This document shows positions 38,545 to 46,231 of a stretch of 64,000 nt of DNA, one piece after another. A model generated the notes under the pieces. That model saw only the letters and a list, made by a program, of their open reading frames with translations, was not told where the DNA came from and made no database searches. The DNA comes from Luteibacter aegosomaticola (GTDB lineage Bacteria; Pseudomonadota; Gammaproteobacteria; Xanthomonadales; Rhodanobacteraceae): NCBI RefSeq assembly GCF_023078475.1, contig NZ_CP095741.1:62001-126000 (forward strand), written 5' to 3'. A program made the translations under genes and the position numbers. How positions within the stretch are numbered: position 1 is the first letter of the stretch; every line of letters starts with the position of its first letter.

Positions 38545-40088
38545 GCGACCGCTTCCTTCTTCCGGCGGACGCGCACGACTTCCTTGCGGTTATGCACCTT
38601 CCACGCGCAGAACCCGAGCAGCCCGGCGAGGGCGAGCATCATCAGGTCGAAACTTGCGTAGACCAGATCGCCGTTCCACAGGCTGGTGAACAGGCCACGA
38701 TCAGTCGTCATCATGTCCACCACCGGCACGGCGAAGAAGCCGGCCGCGGCGACGGAAAGCGTTTCCACCCAGGCCCGTTTCACCGGCCGCACGATGGCGA
38801 CGACGCAAAGCACGCCCCAGCCGATGAACAGCCAGTTGGCTTCCCAGTTCGGGCGTTGCGCGACATCGAACGGCAGCAGGCGGTTGGCCATGAAGTAGCA
38901 GGCGATGCCAAATGGTAGGCCGGCGATGGTGGCGATGTTCATCCGCTCGACCAGGCGGAAGCCGAAGTACGGTCGTTCCGGATCGGGCAGCTGCAGGCGG
39001 CGTTTGGAGGTCCAGAGCACGAGGCCCGTGCCGACCATGGCCGTACCGGCGAGTCCGCAGAGGAAGTAGAACCAGCGCAACAGGAGCGGTGCAAAGCGGC
39101 CAGCGTGCAGGCCGACCATGACGCTTTCGGTTTCACGCGCGCCGCCACGTGCCGGTGGGCGCGCGTGCATGACGCCGGTCGCGGCGTCGAAGGTGAGCGT
39201 CTCGCCACGCGTATCCATGCCGGCACCGGTAGCGCGGATGATCTTCACCACGCCGTGCGCATCACCGGGGATGGGCACGAAGATGTAACCGGGCTCCGCG
39301 CCATGCCAGGTTTCGCGCGCCTGCTTCAGCATGTCGGCGATAGGCGCCATGGGCGCGTTAGTGCCAGAGCGCTTCGGCGCTTCGTCCGCGCCAAACGCAT
39401 CGGCGTAATACGCAGCGCGGTTCTCGTATGCCGCGGTAACGCCCCAGGGCATGTACTGCGCGGCCAGGGTAACGAGACCGGTGTACGTGATCATGAAATG
39501 GAACGGCAGGGCGAGCACGGCCGTGAGGTTGTGGCCATCCAGCCACGAGCGCTGGCCCTTGCCGAAGCGAAGGGTGAAGAAATCCGTGAAGATCTTCTTG
39601 TGTGTGATGACGCCGCTGATGATCGCCACCAGCATGAACATCGCTGCGAGGCCGACGGCCCAGCGTGCCCAAAGCACGGGCAGGTAATACAGGTCGAAGT
39701 GCATGCGGTAGAGCCGCCAGCCACCCAGCGTGTCGCGCGCATCCACTTTCTTGCCGTCACCATCCACGAGGAAGGCGTGGTCTCGCCACTGGGCGAAGGT
39801 CTCGCCCTTTTCCTTCCAGAAGGCGGTAGTAGCCACTGCGCGTTCGCTCGGCAGTTCGATCGACCACTGCTCCGCATCGGCCGCATGCTTCTGCATGTAC
39901 GCGACGGCGCCTTCGGCGCCCGCATCGATGTTGTGCTGGCCATGCACCTCAGGCTGCATCCAGCGGGTGATCTCGTCCTGGAAATACGACGCGGTGCCGG
40001 TCACGAACACGAGGAACAACAGCCAGCCGAGGAGCAGGCCCACCCACGTATGCAGCCAGGCCATCGACTGGCGGAGACCCCCGTTCAC
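38541..40088 (-). CDS. PepSY-domain inner-membrane protein (ferric reductase/siderophore reduction type)
   Basis: 515-residue membrane protein of the PepSY_TM (PiuB/FoxB-like) family. Helices are visible at about 10-35 (AWLHTWVGLLLGWLLFLVFVTGTASYF), 150-175, 200-220, 350-380 and four more at the C-terminus. Conserved His residues in the first helix, MHFDLYYLPVLW, LDGHNLTAVLALPFHFMITYTG and GLHAGRF could hold haem, as shown or proposed for siderophore-reductase members. GTG 40088 overlaps the stop of the DUF3649 gene (GTGA). The frame's 40475 start is out of register with conserved sequence. Probably reduces or releases iron from siderophore at the inner membrane; Fur box precedes the operon. 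Confidence 0.85.
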   Translation of the reverse strand: MNGGLRQSMAWLHTWVGLLLGWLLFLVFVTGTASYFQDEITRWMQPEVHGQHNIDAGAEGAVAYMQKHAADAEQWSIELPSERAVATTAFWKEKGETFAQWRDHAFLVDGDGKKVDARDTLGGWRLYRMHFDLYYLPVLWARWAVGLAAMFMLVAIISGVITHKKIFTDFFTLRFGKGQRSWLDGHNLTAVLALPFHFMITYTGLVTLAAQYMPWGVTAAYENRAAYYADAFGADEAPKRSGTNAPMAPIADMLKQARETWHGAEPGYIFVPIPGDAHGVVKIIRATGAGMDTRGETLTFDAATGVMHARPPARGGARETESVMVGLHAGRFAPLLLRWFYFLCGLAGTAMVGTGLVLWTSKRRLQLPDPERPYFGFRLVERMNIATIAGLPFGIACYFMANRLLPFDVAQRPNWEANWLFIGWGVLCVVAIVRPVKRAWVETLSVAAAGFFAVPVVDMMTTDRGLFTSLWNGDLVYASFDLMMLALAGLLGFCAWKVHNRKEVVRVRRKKEAVA

Positions 40089-40402
40089 GCGCCACCCCCG
40101 TGCATCGATAGGTACAGCGCGAGGCCGAGCGGCGCGCAGTAGACGCTGGTCCAGAACCACACCCGCGAGGCGCGTGCCACGGCGAACGCGAAGATCGCCA
40201 CCACGGCATAGACGGCGAACGACACCAGCATGCCGGTCATCACCGCCTCGACCCGCGGGATCGGGAGCCAGCGCGCGAAGCCGGCGGCGGTGAGAGCCGC
40301 GGCTACGTAGCCGCCCACGGCAGCGAGGACGGTGCGCGAGGCAACGTCCAGGGCGTGGGCAAGGCGGGCGCCGGGCGCGCCGGTGGGGGTGGAACGGGGC
40401 AT
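40085..40402 (-). CDS. DUF3649-family membrane protein (first gene of iron operon)
   Basis: 105-residue protein with three predicted membrane helices (VASRTVLAAVGGYVAAALTAAGFA, AVMTGMLVSFAVYAVVAIFAFAVA and VWFWTSVYCAPLGLALYLSM). It matches the DUF3649 family, which goes together with PepSY and DUF3325 proteins in siderophore clusters. The TGA stop overlaps the PepSY GTG. First in the operon; the Fur-like box 40480-40498 lies 78 bp upstream. Often described as an iron transporter component, but no activity has been shown that I know of. Confidence 0.78.
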   Translation of the reverse strand: MPRSTPTGAPGARLAHALDVASRTVLAAVGGYVAAALTAAGFARWLPIPRVEAVMTGMLVSFAVYAVVAIFAFAVARASRVWFWTSVYCAPLGLALYLSMHGGGA

Positions 40403-40479
40403 CGGACTCTCTCGGGACGGGCGCCCGCCAGCGCGCCAGGCGCGGTTTTCCCTGACGAACGGCGGTGCGGTACACCCAT

Positions 40480-40498
40480 ATTAATGAGATTCATTCGC
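40480..40498. promoter_or_regulatory. Fur box upstream of DUF3649-PepSY-DUF3325 operon
   Basis: ATTAATGAGATTCATTCGC agrees with the 19-bp Fur consensus (GATAATGATAATCATTATC) at 13 positions, including the whole AAT-GA...TCATT core. Located between the iron operon (minus strand) and the GH43 gene (plus strand). Confidence 0.65.
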
Positions 40499-40585
40499 AA
40501 ATACGAGCGAAGGGGCTGGATTCCACCCTTCCGGCGCTACGGGTTAGGATCGGAGTTTGTCCGACAAATAGGTGGGGAGATGGGG

Positions 40586-41572
40586 ATGGGGATTCGCAAG
40601 GCTCTGGGGTTCGCGCTGCTGGGCGCTATGGCATCCACCGCGGCGTTCGCTGCCCCGCCGCCCGGCCATTCGGGTAACCCGGCCTTCCCGGGCTGGTACG
40701 CCGACCCGGAAGCGGCGATCTTCGACAACACCTACTGGATCTATCCCACCACCTCGCTCGCTTACGCGAAGCAGACGGGCTTCGATGCCTTCTCATCGCC
40801 GGATCTCGTTCACTGGACAAAGCACGCCAACGTGCTGGCCATCGGCGACATTCCCTGGGCCAAGAAAGCCCTGTGGGCGCCCTCGGTGGTGAAGAACAAC
40901 GGCAAGTACTACTTCTTCTTCGCGGCGAACGATATCCAGAGCGACAAGGAACTCGGTGGCATCGGCGTGGCCGTGGCGGATAAGCCGGATGGTCCGTTCA
41001 AGGATCTGCTGGGCAAGCCGCTCATCGGCGCCTTCCACAACGGCGCGCAGCCGATCGACCAGTTCGCCTTCCACGATGAAGACGGCACCTGGTACATGAT
41101 CTATGGCGGCTGGAAGCACGCGAACATCGTGAAGCTGAAGCCGGACTTCACCGACGTCGAGCCCATGGCCGATGGCACGGTGTACAAGGAAATCACGCCC
41201 GAGAAGTACGTCGAAGGCCCGTTGATGTTCAAGCGCAACGGCAAGTACTACTTCATGTGGTCGGAAGGCGGTTGGACCGGCCCGGATTACTCCGTGGCCT
41301 ACGCCATCGGCGATTCGCCGATGGGCCCGTTCAAGCGGATCGGCACCATCCTCAAGACCGATCCGGCGATCGGCACCGGCGCAGGCCATAACTCGGTGTT
41401 CCACGTCGCGAAGGATGACAGCTGGTACATCGTGTACCACCGCCACCCGCTCGGCGATACCAACGGCAACGATCGCGAAACCTGTGTCGACAAGATGGAG
41501 TTCGACAAGGACGGCAAGATCCTGCCGGTGAAAATGACGATGGAAGGCGTGACCGCAAAACCCCTCCGCTAA
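40586..41572 (+). CDS. Exported glycoside hydrolase family 43
   Basis: Secreted glycosidase of 328 residues. Signal peptide MGIRKALGFALLGAMASTAAFA, then a five-blade beta-propeller GH43 pattern: catalytic base Asp in WYADPEAAIFDNTYWIYPTTS, the pKa-modulating Asp in QPIDQFAFHDEDGTWYMIYGG, catalytic acid Glu in KYVEGPLMFKRNGKYYFMWSEGG, and the late His in GTGAGHNSVFHV. Likely acts on beta-xylosides or alpha-L-arabinosides of plant cell wall. Of the two close ATGs, 40586 is used, since GGGGAG then stands six bases upstream; 40580 would be adjacent to it. It stands alone; followed by a REP pair. Confidence 0.87.
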   Translation: MGIRKALGFALLGAMASTAAFAAPPPGHSGNPAFPGWYADPEAAIFDNTYWIYPTTSLAYAKQTGFDAFSSPDLVHWTKHANVLAIGDIPWAKKALWAPSVVKNNGKYYFFFAANDIQSDKELGGIGVAVADKPDGPFKDLLGKPLIGAFHNGAQPIDQFAFHDEDGTWYMIYGGWKHANIVKLKPDFTDVEPMADGTVYKEITPEKYVEGPLMFKRNGKYYFMWSEGGWTGPDYSVAYAIGDSPMGPFKRIGTILKTDPAIGTGAGHNSVFHVAKDDSWYIVYHRHPLGDTNGNDRETCVDKMEFDKDGKILPVKMTMEGVTAKPLR

Positions 41573-41582
41573 TCAAAACCCT

Positions 41583-41659
41583 GTAGGAGCGTGCTTGCAC
41601 GCGATCCGCCGCAGGCGGCCCGCTACCGCAAGCACATCGCGCGCAAGCGCGCTCCTACA
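41583..41659. repeat. REP-like element, TAGGAGCGCGC family, inverted pair
   Basis: GTAGGAGCGTGCTTGCACGC at 41583-41602 and inverted unit ATCGCGCGCAAGCGCGCTCC... ending ACA at 41659. In the left unit the internal palindrome is changed by compensating bases (GTGCTTGCAC for GCGCTTGCGC), which shows selection or copying that keeps the hairpin. Confidence 0.8.
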
Positions 41660-41779
41660 GGGGTTTTCTCGTAAAGTGCAAGTGAGAAAAATCCTTAGTT
41701 CTTCCGACATTTCAATACGCAAGGATTGGCTACAATGCCCGCCGGGTGGGGCAAGCACCTCGCGAAGGAATTGACGGGC

Positions 41780-42364
41780 ATGCGTTACGAGAAGGGTCAC
41801 AAGGAGCTGACACGACAGCGGATTGTCGAAGCGGCATCGGAGCGTTTCCGCGCCGATGGCATCGATGGGGTAGGTGTCGTCAGCCTGATGGGTGATGTCG
41901 GGCTGACCCAGGGTGGTTTCTATAACCATTTCCCCTCCAAGGAGGATCTGGTGCGCGAGAGCGTGGCCAGCGGCGTCGCCGCGGCTACCCAGCGCATGGC
42001 CGATCGCGTGGCGAGTTCGCGCGGTGAACGCTACCGCGCCCTGGTCAACGGCTATCTTTCCGCGGAGCACCGCGATAACCCGGCAAGCGGCTGCGTCGCT
42101 GCCTCGCTGGCGGGTGAGCTGGCACGCCGGCCGGAAGAAACGCGTATCGCTTTCACCGAAGGCGTCGGCGGCATGCTCGAACTGATCGCCTCGACGTTGC
42201 CGGATAGCGTGCGCGGCAAACGCCGTCGCTCGCTGGCGACGGCGGTGTTCTCATCGATGGTGGGTTCGCTCGCGCTATCGCGTGCGGTGGCCGATACAGG
42301 CACCTCGGACGAGATGCTCTCGATCGGGCGCCAGTCGGCGCTGGCGCTGATCGAAGCGGGTTGA
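41780..42364 (+). CDS. TetR-family transcriptional regulator
   Basis: Regulator of 194 residues. N-terminal helix-turn-helix (RQRIVEAASERFRADGIDGVGVVSLMGDVGLTQGGFYNHFPSKEDLV), with the family-typical YNHFPSKE recognition segment; ligand domain carries ASGCVAASLAGELARRPEE, typical of a TetR C-terminal group that controls reductases or transport. ATG 41780 is preferred (AAGGAA nine bases upstream, normal MRYEKGHKE start) over 41735. No divergent partner; the downstream gene is convergent. Target unknown. Confidence 0.82.
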   Translation: MRYEKGHKELTRQRIVEAASERFRADGIDGVGVVSLMGDVGLTQGGFYNHFPSKEDLVRESVASGVAAATQRMADRVASSRGERYRALVNGYLSAEHRDNPASGCVAASLAGELARRPEETRIAFTEGVGGMLELIASTLPDSVRGKRRRSLATAVFSSMVGSLALSRAVADTGTSDEMLSIGRQSALALIEAG

Positions 42365-43297
42365 TTACTTCGCCGGGACCGGCGGCTTGCCCATGGCGGC
42401 CGTCTTCTCGGCGATCTTCGCCTTGATGGCCGGGATGGCGGCGAGCGCGGCGCGCTCGCCTTCCAGGATCGCGACGTTCTTCTGATCGAAATCCGTGGGG
42501 CCGATCTGGCCGACCTTCGGCCGGATCACGACATCCGCGCGGCCCAGTTCCTGCTCGGCCAGCTTGCGGCCCATGATGGTGATGGACTGGCCCACGATGC
42601 CGGCCATGCTGCCCGGGTTCGTGCCATCCGGACGCGCCGAGATATCCACCGCGATGACGATATCGGCGCCGAGCTGGCGCGCGGCATCCACCGGGACGGG
42701 GCTGACCACGCCGCCGTCGACGAAGTGCTTGCCGTTGATCTCCACCGGTTCGAACACGCCGGGGATGCTGCTCGATGCACGCACGGCCTGGCCGGTATTG
42801 CCACGAACGAAGATCGCGCGGTCGCCGGTTTCCAGCACGGTGGACACGGCAGCGAACGGCGTGTGCAGCTTTTCGATCGGCTGCTGCTTCACCAGCTGGT
42901 TCACGTAATCCTGCAGCTTCTGGCCCTGGACGAGGCCACCCGAGAAGAGCCGCACGTCGCGGACGGTGGCTTCGTCGAGCGAGAACGCCGTTTCCTGCAA
43001 CTGGAAGGCATCCATGCCGCTGGCATAGAGCGCGCCCACGACACTGCCCGCGCTGGTGCCGGAGACCACGTCGGGATGGATCCCGCTGGCCTCCAGCATC
43101 TTGATGACGCCGATATGCGCGAAGCCCTTGGCCGCGCCGCCGCCCAGCGCGAGGCCGATGCGGGGTTTGGCGGCCAGGACCGGAACGGCGGTATCCGGCC
43201 GTTCGTTGGGCTTCACGGTGTTACCACCGCCGAAGCAGCCCGTCAGCAAGGAGGCCAACAGGAGGGGGAGCAGGCGGCTAAGGCGGCGGGACATCAT
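42365..43297 (-). CDS. Patatin-like phospholipase, lipoprotein (RssA-like)
   Basis: 310-residue lipoprotein with signal MMSRRLSRLLPLLLASLLTGC (lipobox LTGC). The patatin domain has all key elements: the oxyanion loop LALGGGAAKGFAHIG, nucleophile Ser in GTSAGSVVGA and catalytic Asp in DGGVVSPVPV. Expected to be an acyl hydrolase at the periplasmic face of the envelope; close to RssA/YchK relatives. The stop lies right beside the end of the convergent TetR gene (no gap). Upstream on the same strand is fbp, 23 bp from it, and the two may be cotranscribed, though no functional link is evident. Confidence 0.87.
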   Translation of the reverse strand: MMSRRLSRLLPLLLASLLTGCFGGGNTVKPNERPDTAVPVLAAKPRIGLALGGGAAKGFAHIGVIKMLEASGIHPDVVSGTSAGSVVGALYASGMDAFQLQETAFSLDEATVRDVRLFSGGLVQGQKLQDYVNQLVKQQPIEKLHTPFAAVSTVLETGDRAIFVRGNTGQAVRASSSIPGVFEPVEINGKHFVDGGVVSPVPVDAARQLGADIVIAVDISARPDGTNPGSMAGIVGQSITIMGRKLAEQELGRADVVIRPKVGQIGPTDFDQKNVAILEGERAALAAIPAIKAKIAEKTAAMGKPPVPAK

Positions 43298-43320
43298 GTC
43301 GGTCGTTTCTCGGGGTTGGA

Positions 43321-44346
43321 TCAGCCGCGGGTCTGGTCGGCTTCGAGGTGGTAACGGGTAGCAACCTCGATCTCGTGCTTCGAGCCGAGGAACACGGGAA
43401 CACGCTGGTGCAGGCCGCTCGGCTGGATCTCCATGATCCGCTCACGGCCGGTGGTGGCCGCGCCGCCCGCCTGCTCGATAATGAAGGCCATCGGGTTGGC
43501 TTCGTACATCAGGCGCAGCTTGCCGGTACCGCCCTTGGCCGTGATCTTCGCGTCGAGCGGGTAATAGAACACGCCGCCGCGGGTGATGATGCGATGGACA
43601 TCGGCCACCATGGAGGCCACCCAGCGCATGTTGTAATCGCGGCCGCGCGGCCCGGTGGTGCCCGCCAGCAGTTCGCCAATGTAGCGCTGCATCGGGGCTT
43701 CCCAATGGCGCTGGTTGGACATATTGATGGCGAACTCCGCCGTCTCGGCCGGGATGGTGATGCCGCGGCGGGTGAGCACGAAGCTGCCGTGCTCGCGATC
43801 CAGGGTGAACTCGTGGACGCCATGGCCGAAGGTGAGCACCAGCAGGGTGCTGGGGCCGTAGACCACGTAGCCAGCGGCGACCTGGGCGGTGCCCGGCTGC
43901 AGGAAATCTTCCGTGGTCGGCTCGGTGACGCCATCGGGGCAGCGCAGCACGGAGAAGATCGTGCCCACCGACACGTTGACGTCGATGTTCGAGGAGCCGT
44001 CCAGCGGATCGAACAGGAGCAGGTGGTGGCCCTTGGGGTAGGCATCGGGGATCGGCTGGGGGTCTTCCATCTCTTCCGAAGCGCAGGCCGCCAGGTGGCC
44101 GCCCCAGGCGTTCGCTTCCAGCAGGATCTCATTGGACATGACGTCCAGCTTCTTCTGCGCCTCGCCCTGCACGTTATCGGAGCCGGCATTGCCCAGCACG
44201 CCACCCAGGGCGCCCTTGCCAGTGGCCACGGAGATGCGCTTGCAGGCGCGCGCCACCACCTCGATCAGCAGGCTGAGCTCGCTGTAGACATGGCCAGCGC
44301 GCTTCTCCTCGATCAGGAACTGGATCAGTGAAATCGGTTTCGTCAT
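43321..44346 (-). CDS. fbp: Fructose-1,6-bisphosphatase, class I
   Basis: Gluconeogenic enzyme of 341 residues, removing the 1-phosphate from fructose-1,6-bisphosphate. Class I signature: [26 protein letters not shown] (metal-binding DPLDGSSN) and the substrate-binding [45 protein letters not shown] is the third metal site. ATG 44346 begins [14 protein letters not shown], the usual N-terminus; the open frame farther upstream to 44574 is not conserved. CAGGG is a weak SD. It is upstream of the patatin gene on the same strand. Confidence 0.95.
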   Translation of the reverse strand: MTKPISLIQFLIEEKRAGHVYSELSLLIEVVARACKRISVATGKGALGGVLGNAGSDNVQGEAQKKLDVMSNEILLEANAWGGHLAACASEEMEDPQPIPDAYPKGHHLLLFDPLDGSSNIDVNVSVGTIFSVLRCPDGVTEPTTEDFLQPGTAQVAAGYVVYGPSTLLVLTFGHGVHEFTLDREHGSFVLTRRGITIPAETAEFAINMSNQRHWEAPMQRYIGELLAGTTGPRGRDYNMRWVASMVADVHRIITRGGVFYYPLDAKITAKGGTGKLRLMYEANPMAFIIEQAGGAATTGRERIMEIQPSGLHQRVPVFLGSKHEIEVATRYHLEADQTRG

Positions 44347-44412
44347 CACACGGGCCCTGGAGCGAAAGCACGCATTGTCCGGGTGCTGGGTGAATGGCGC
44401 CAGAGGGGGCTG

Positions 44413-44430
44413 CTGACAGCACGTTGTCAG
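44413..44430. promoter_or_regulatory. CTGACA-N6-TGTCAG palindrome, second copy
   Basis: CTGACA (44413-44418) and TGTCAG (44425-44430), spaced six bases, identical in arms and spacing to the site upstream of polB. 48 bp before the small ORF at 44479 and 67 bp upstream of fbp. Either gene may be regulated. Confidence 0.45.
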
Positions 44431-44478
44431 TAGGGCCCCCGCACACTCTCCCTTACTGACACCACGGGAGGGGTTGCC

Positions 44479-44703
44479 ATGAATCCGCTGCTCGAACGCA
44501 TCACCAGGCTCTATGCCCCGCTGGGCCAGATCGGCCTGCTGATGGGTGGCCATTACCGCTTCGCGCCCGATCAAGCCACGCCTGATCGCGCCACGTCGGA
44601 TCAGGCCGCGCCTGGTGCGAGCGCGCTTTCGTGCGGCCCAGCCCGCGGCAAGGCCCCATCGCGCGCAAGCGCGCTCCTACGACACAAGCCGCACGCTTAC
44701 TGA
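44479..44703 (+). CDS. Hypothetical small ORF (74 aa) between fbp and GST
   Basis: Has a very good SD (GGGAGGGG, eight bases in front of ATG) and a plausible amphipathic N-terminus ([24 protein letters not shown]). The second half (about 30-74) is low-complexity, from GATCA/GCC repeats and a REP-like unit at 44658-44680 that reads through into the coding frame, so the 3' part may have been altered by REP insertion. A CTGACA-N6-TGTCAG site is 48 bp upstream. No family recognised. The rest of the 373-bp fbp-GST gap shows nothing else. Confidence 0.4.
   Translation: MNPLLERITRLYAPLGQIGLLMGGHYRFAPDQATPDRATSDQAAPGASALSCGPARGKAPSRASALLRHKPHAY
44658..44680. repeat. REP-like element, TAGGAGCGCGC family, single inverted unit
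   Basis: ATCGCGCGCAAGCGCGCTCC plus TAC. Lies inside the 3' part of the small ORF at 44479, shortly before the GST gene. Confidence 0.75.
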
Positions 44704-44719
44704 GACAAGAGGGAAGGGA

Positions 44720-45358
44720 ATGAACAGCAGTCGCATCGTTTTTCACCATGGGCCGAATAGCCGTTCCACCAGCACCCTGATGCTGCTGGAGGAGTTGGGT
44801 GCCCAGTACGACATGCATGTGCTCAACCTCGCCGCTGGTGAACAGCGCCAGGCCGCGTATCTCAAGATCAACCCGATGGGGAAGGTGCCTGCCATCTCGC
44901 ACCACGGCCAGCTGGTGACGGAACGTCCGGCGGTATTCACTTACCTGGCCGATCTGTTCCCGCAGGCAGGGCTGGCACCGGGCCTGGGCGAGCCGCTGCG
45001 TGGGCCGTACCTGCGCTGGCTGGCCTTCTACGGTTCGTGCTTCGAGCCAGCCGTGCTCGACCATTACATGAAGAACGCCGTTGCGCCGGCGGGCACCTGC
45101 CCCTATGGCGATTACGAATCGGTGTTGAACCTGGTCGAGACCCAGCTGGGGGCCGGCCCGTGGATCCTCGGCGAACGCTTCACCGCCGCCGATATCCTGT
45201 GGGCCAATGCACTGGATTACGTGATGTCGTTTGGCCTGGTGGCCCGCCGCCCGGTCTTCGAGGCTTACGTCGCCCGGCTCAAGGTGCGCCCGGCCATCAT
45301 CCGCGCCGCCGAGCAGGATGAGGCGCTGGCCCGCGCCCAGCAGCGGGCCGCGGCCTGA
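44720..45358 (+). CDS. Glutathione S-transferase family protein
   Basis: 212-residue cytosolic protein with thioredoxin-like N-terminal domain (IVFHHGPNSRSTSTLMLLEELGAQYDMHVLNL) containing the Ser-rich catalytic region (SRSTS), the cis-Pro in INPMGKVPAI, and the glutathione-binding pair Glu-Arg in VTERPAVFTYLAD. The C-terminal helical domain has GERFTAADILWANAL, the N-capping box of GSTs. GAGGGAAGGGA precedes ATG 44720. It is followed 69 bp later by a WYL-domain regulator on the same strand, perhaps cotranscribed. Substrate unknown. Confidence 0.88.
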   Translation: MNSSRIVFHHGPNSRSTSTLMLLEELGAQYDMHVLNLAAGEQRQAAYLKINPMGKVPAISHHGQLVTERPAVFTYLADLFPQAGLAPGLGEPLRGPYLRWLAFYGSCFEPAVLDHYMKNAVAPAGTCPYGDYESVLNLVETQLGAGPWILGERFTAADILWANALDYVMSFGLVARRPVFEAYVARLKVRPAIIRAAEQDEALARAQQRAAA

Positions 45359-45427
45359 GCGCCCGGCCATGGCGGACCGTGACCATCGCCGCTTCCCGCG
45401 CGCCGCGCGGAAAGCGATGATGGACGA

Positions 45428-46132
45428 ATGCGACGCGCGGACCGCCTGTTCCTCATCATCAACGCCCTGCGTGGGCGGCGTACTGCGCTGCCCGCACGCC
45501 AGCTGGCGGCTACGCTCGAGGTCTCGCTGCGCACGGTCTACCGTGACGTGGCGGACCTCCAGCTCTCCGGCGTGCCTATCGAAGGCGAAGCCGGCGTGGG
45601 CTACCTGCTGCGCAAGGGCTCGGACATCCCACCGCTGATGTTCAACGCCGACGAACTCGAAGCGCTGGTGGCCGGTACGCGATTCGTGCGTGCCTTCGCC
45701 GGCGAGCGCCTGGCCCGCGAGGCGCAGGCGGCCCTGATCAAGATCGAGGCCGTGCTGCCACCGGAGCTTCGAGAGCGGGCGGCGCAATCGAAAATCTTCG
45801 CGCCCATCTGGCGCGATCCCGAACAGAACCATATCGCGCGCATGCTCGATCGCCTGCACGAGGCGGTACTCCAGCGGCACGTGTTGTGCCTGGAATACCG
45901 TGATGCGCAGGGGCGCGCGAGTACACGCGAGGTCGAGCCGCTCTGCCTGTCGTTCTGGGGCGGCGCGTGGACGCTCACCACGTGGTGCCGGCACCGCAAC
46001 GACTTCCGCAACTTCCGCCCCGACCGTATCGAATCCTGCAAGGAATCCGGGGAGACCTTCGAGGATGTGCCGGGCCGCGACCTGAAGACCTTCCTCGAAA
46101 CGATCCGCGGCTACTACGCCGGCCTGGAATAG
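45428..46132 (+). CDS. YafY-type transcriptional regulator (HTH_11 + WYL)
   Basis: 234-residue regulator. N-terminal winged helix (MRRADRLFLIINALRGRRTALPARQLAATLEVSLRTVYRDVADLQLSGVPIEGEAGVGY) of the DeoR/HTH_11 kind, followed by a WYL domain (CLEYRDAQGRASTREVEPLCLSFWGGAWTLTTWCRHRNDFRNFRPDRI) where the W-Y-L triad reads WTL. Proteins of this type bind a small ligand or nucleotide via WYL. Same strand as GST and probably controls it or itself. The ATG at 45428 gives the canonical start. Confidence 0.87.
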   Translation: MRRADRLFLIINALRGRRTALPARQLAATLEVSLRTVYRDVADLQLSGVPIEGEAGVGYLLRKGSDIPPLMFNADELEALVAGTRFVRAFAGERLAREAQAALIKIEAVLPPELRERAAQSKIFAPIWRDPEQNHIARMLDRLHEAVLQRHVLCLEYRDAQGRASTREVEPLCLSFWGGAWTLTTWCRHRNDFRNFRPDRIESCKESGETFEDVPGRDLKTFLETIRGYYAGLE

Positions 46133-46231
46133 CCCCGCCGTTGTGGGAGCGCGACCCAACCTGTGTCACAGGGCGGGCAGGGTGTTCGCGTGCCATCATC
46201 GGGCCTTTCCACGTCCCCACCTGGTACCCGA

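Noticed and set aside
46163..46231. Upstream start for the DUF885 protein
   Set aside because: It would put 23 unstructured residues before an otherwise typical signal peptide.
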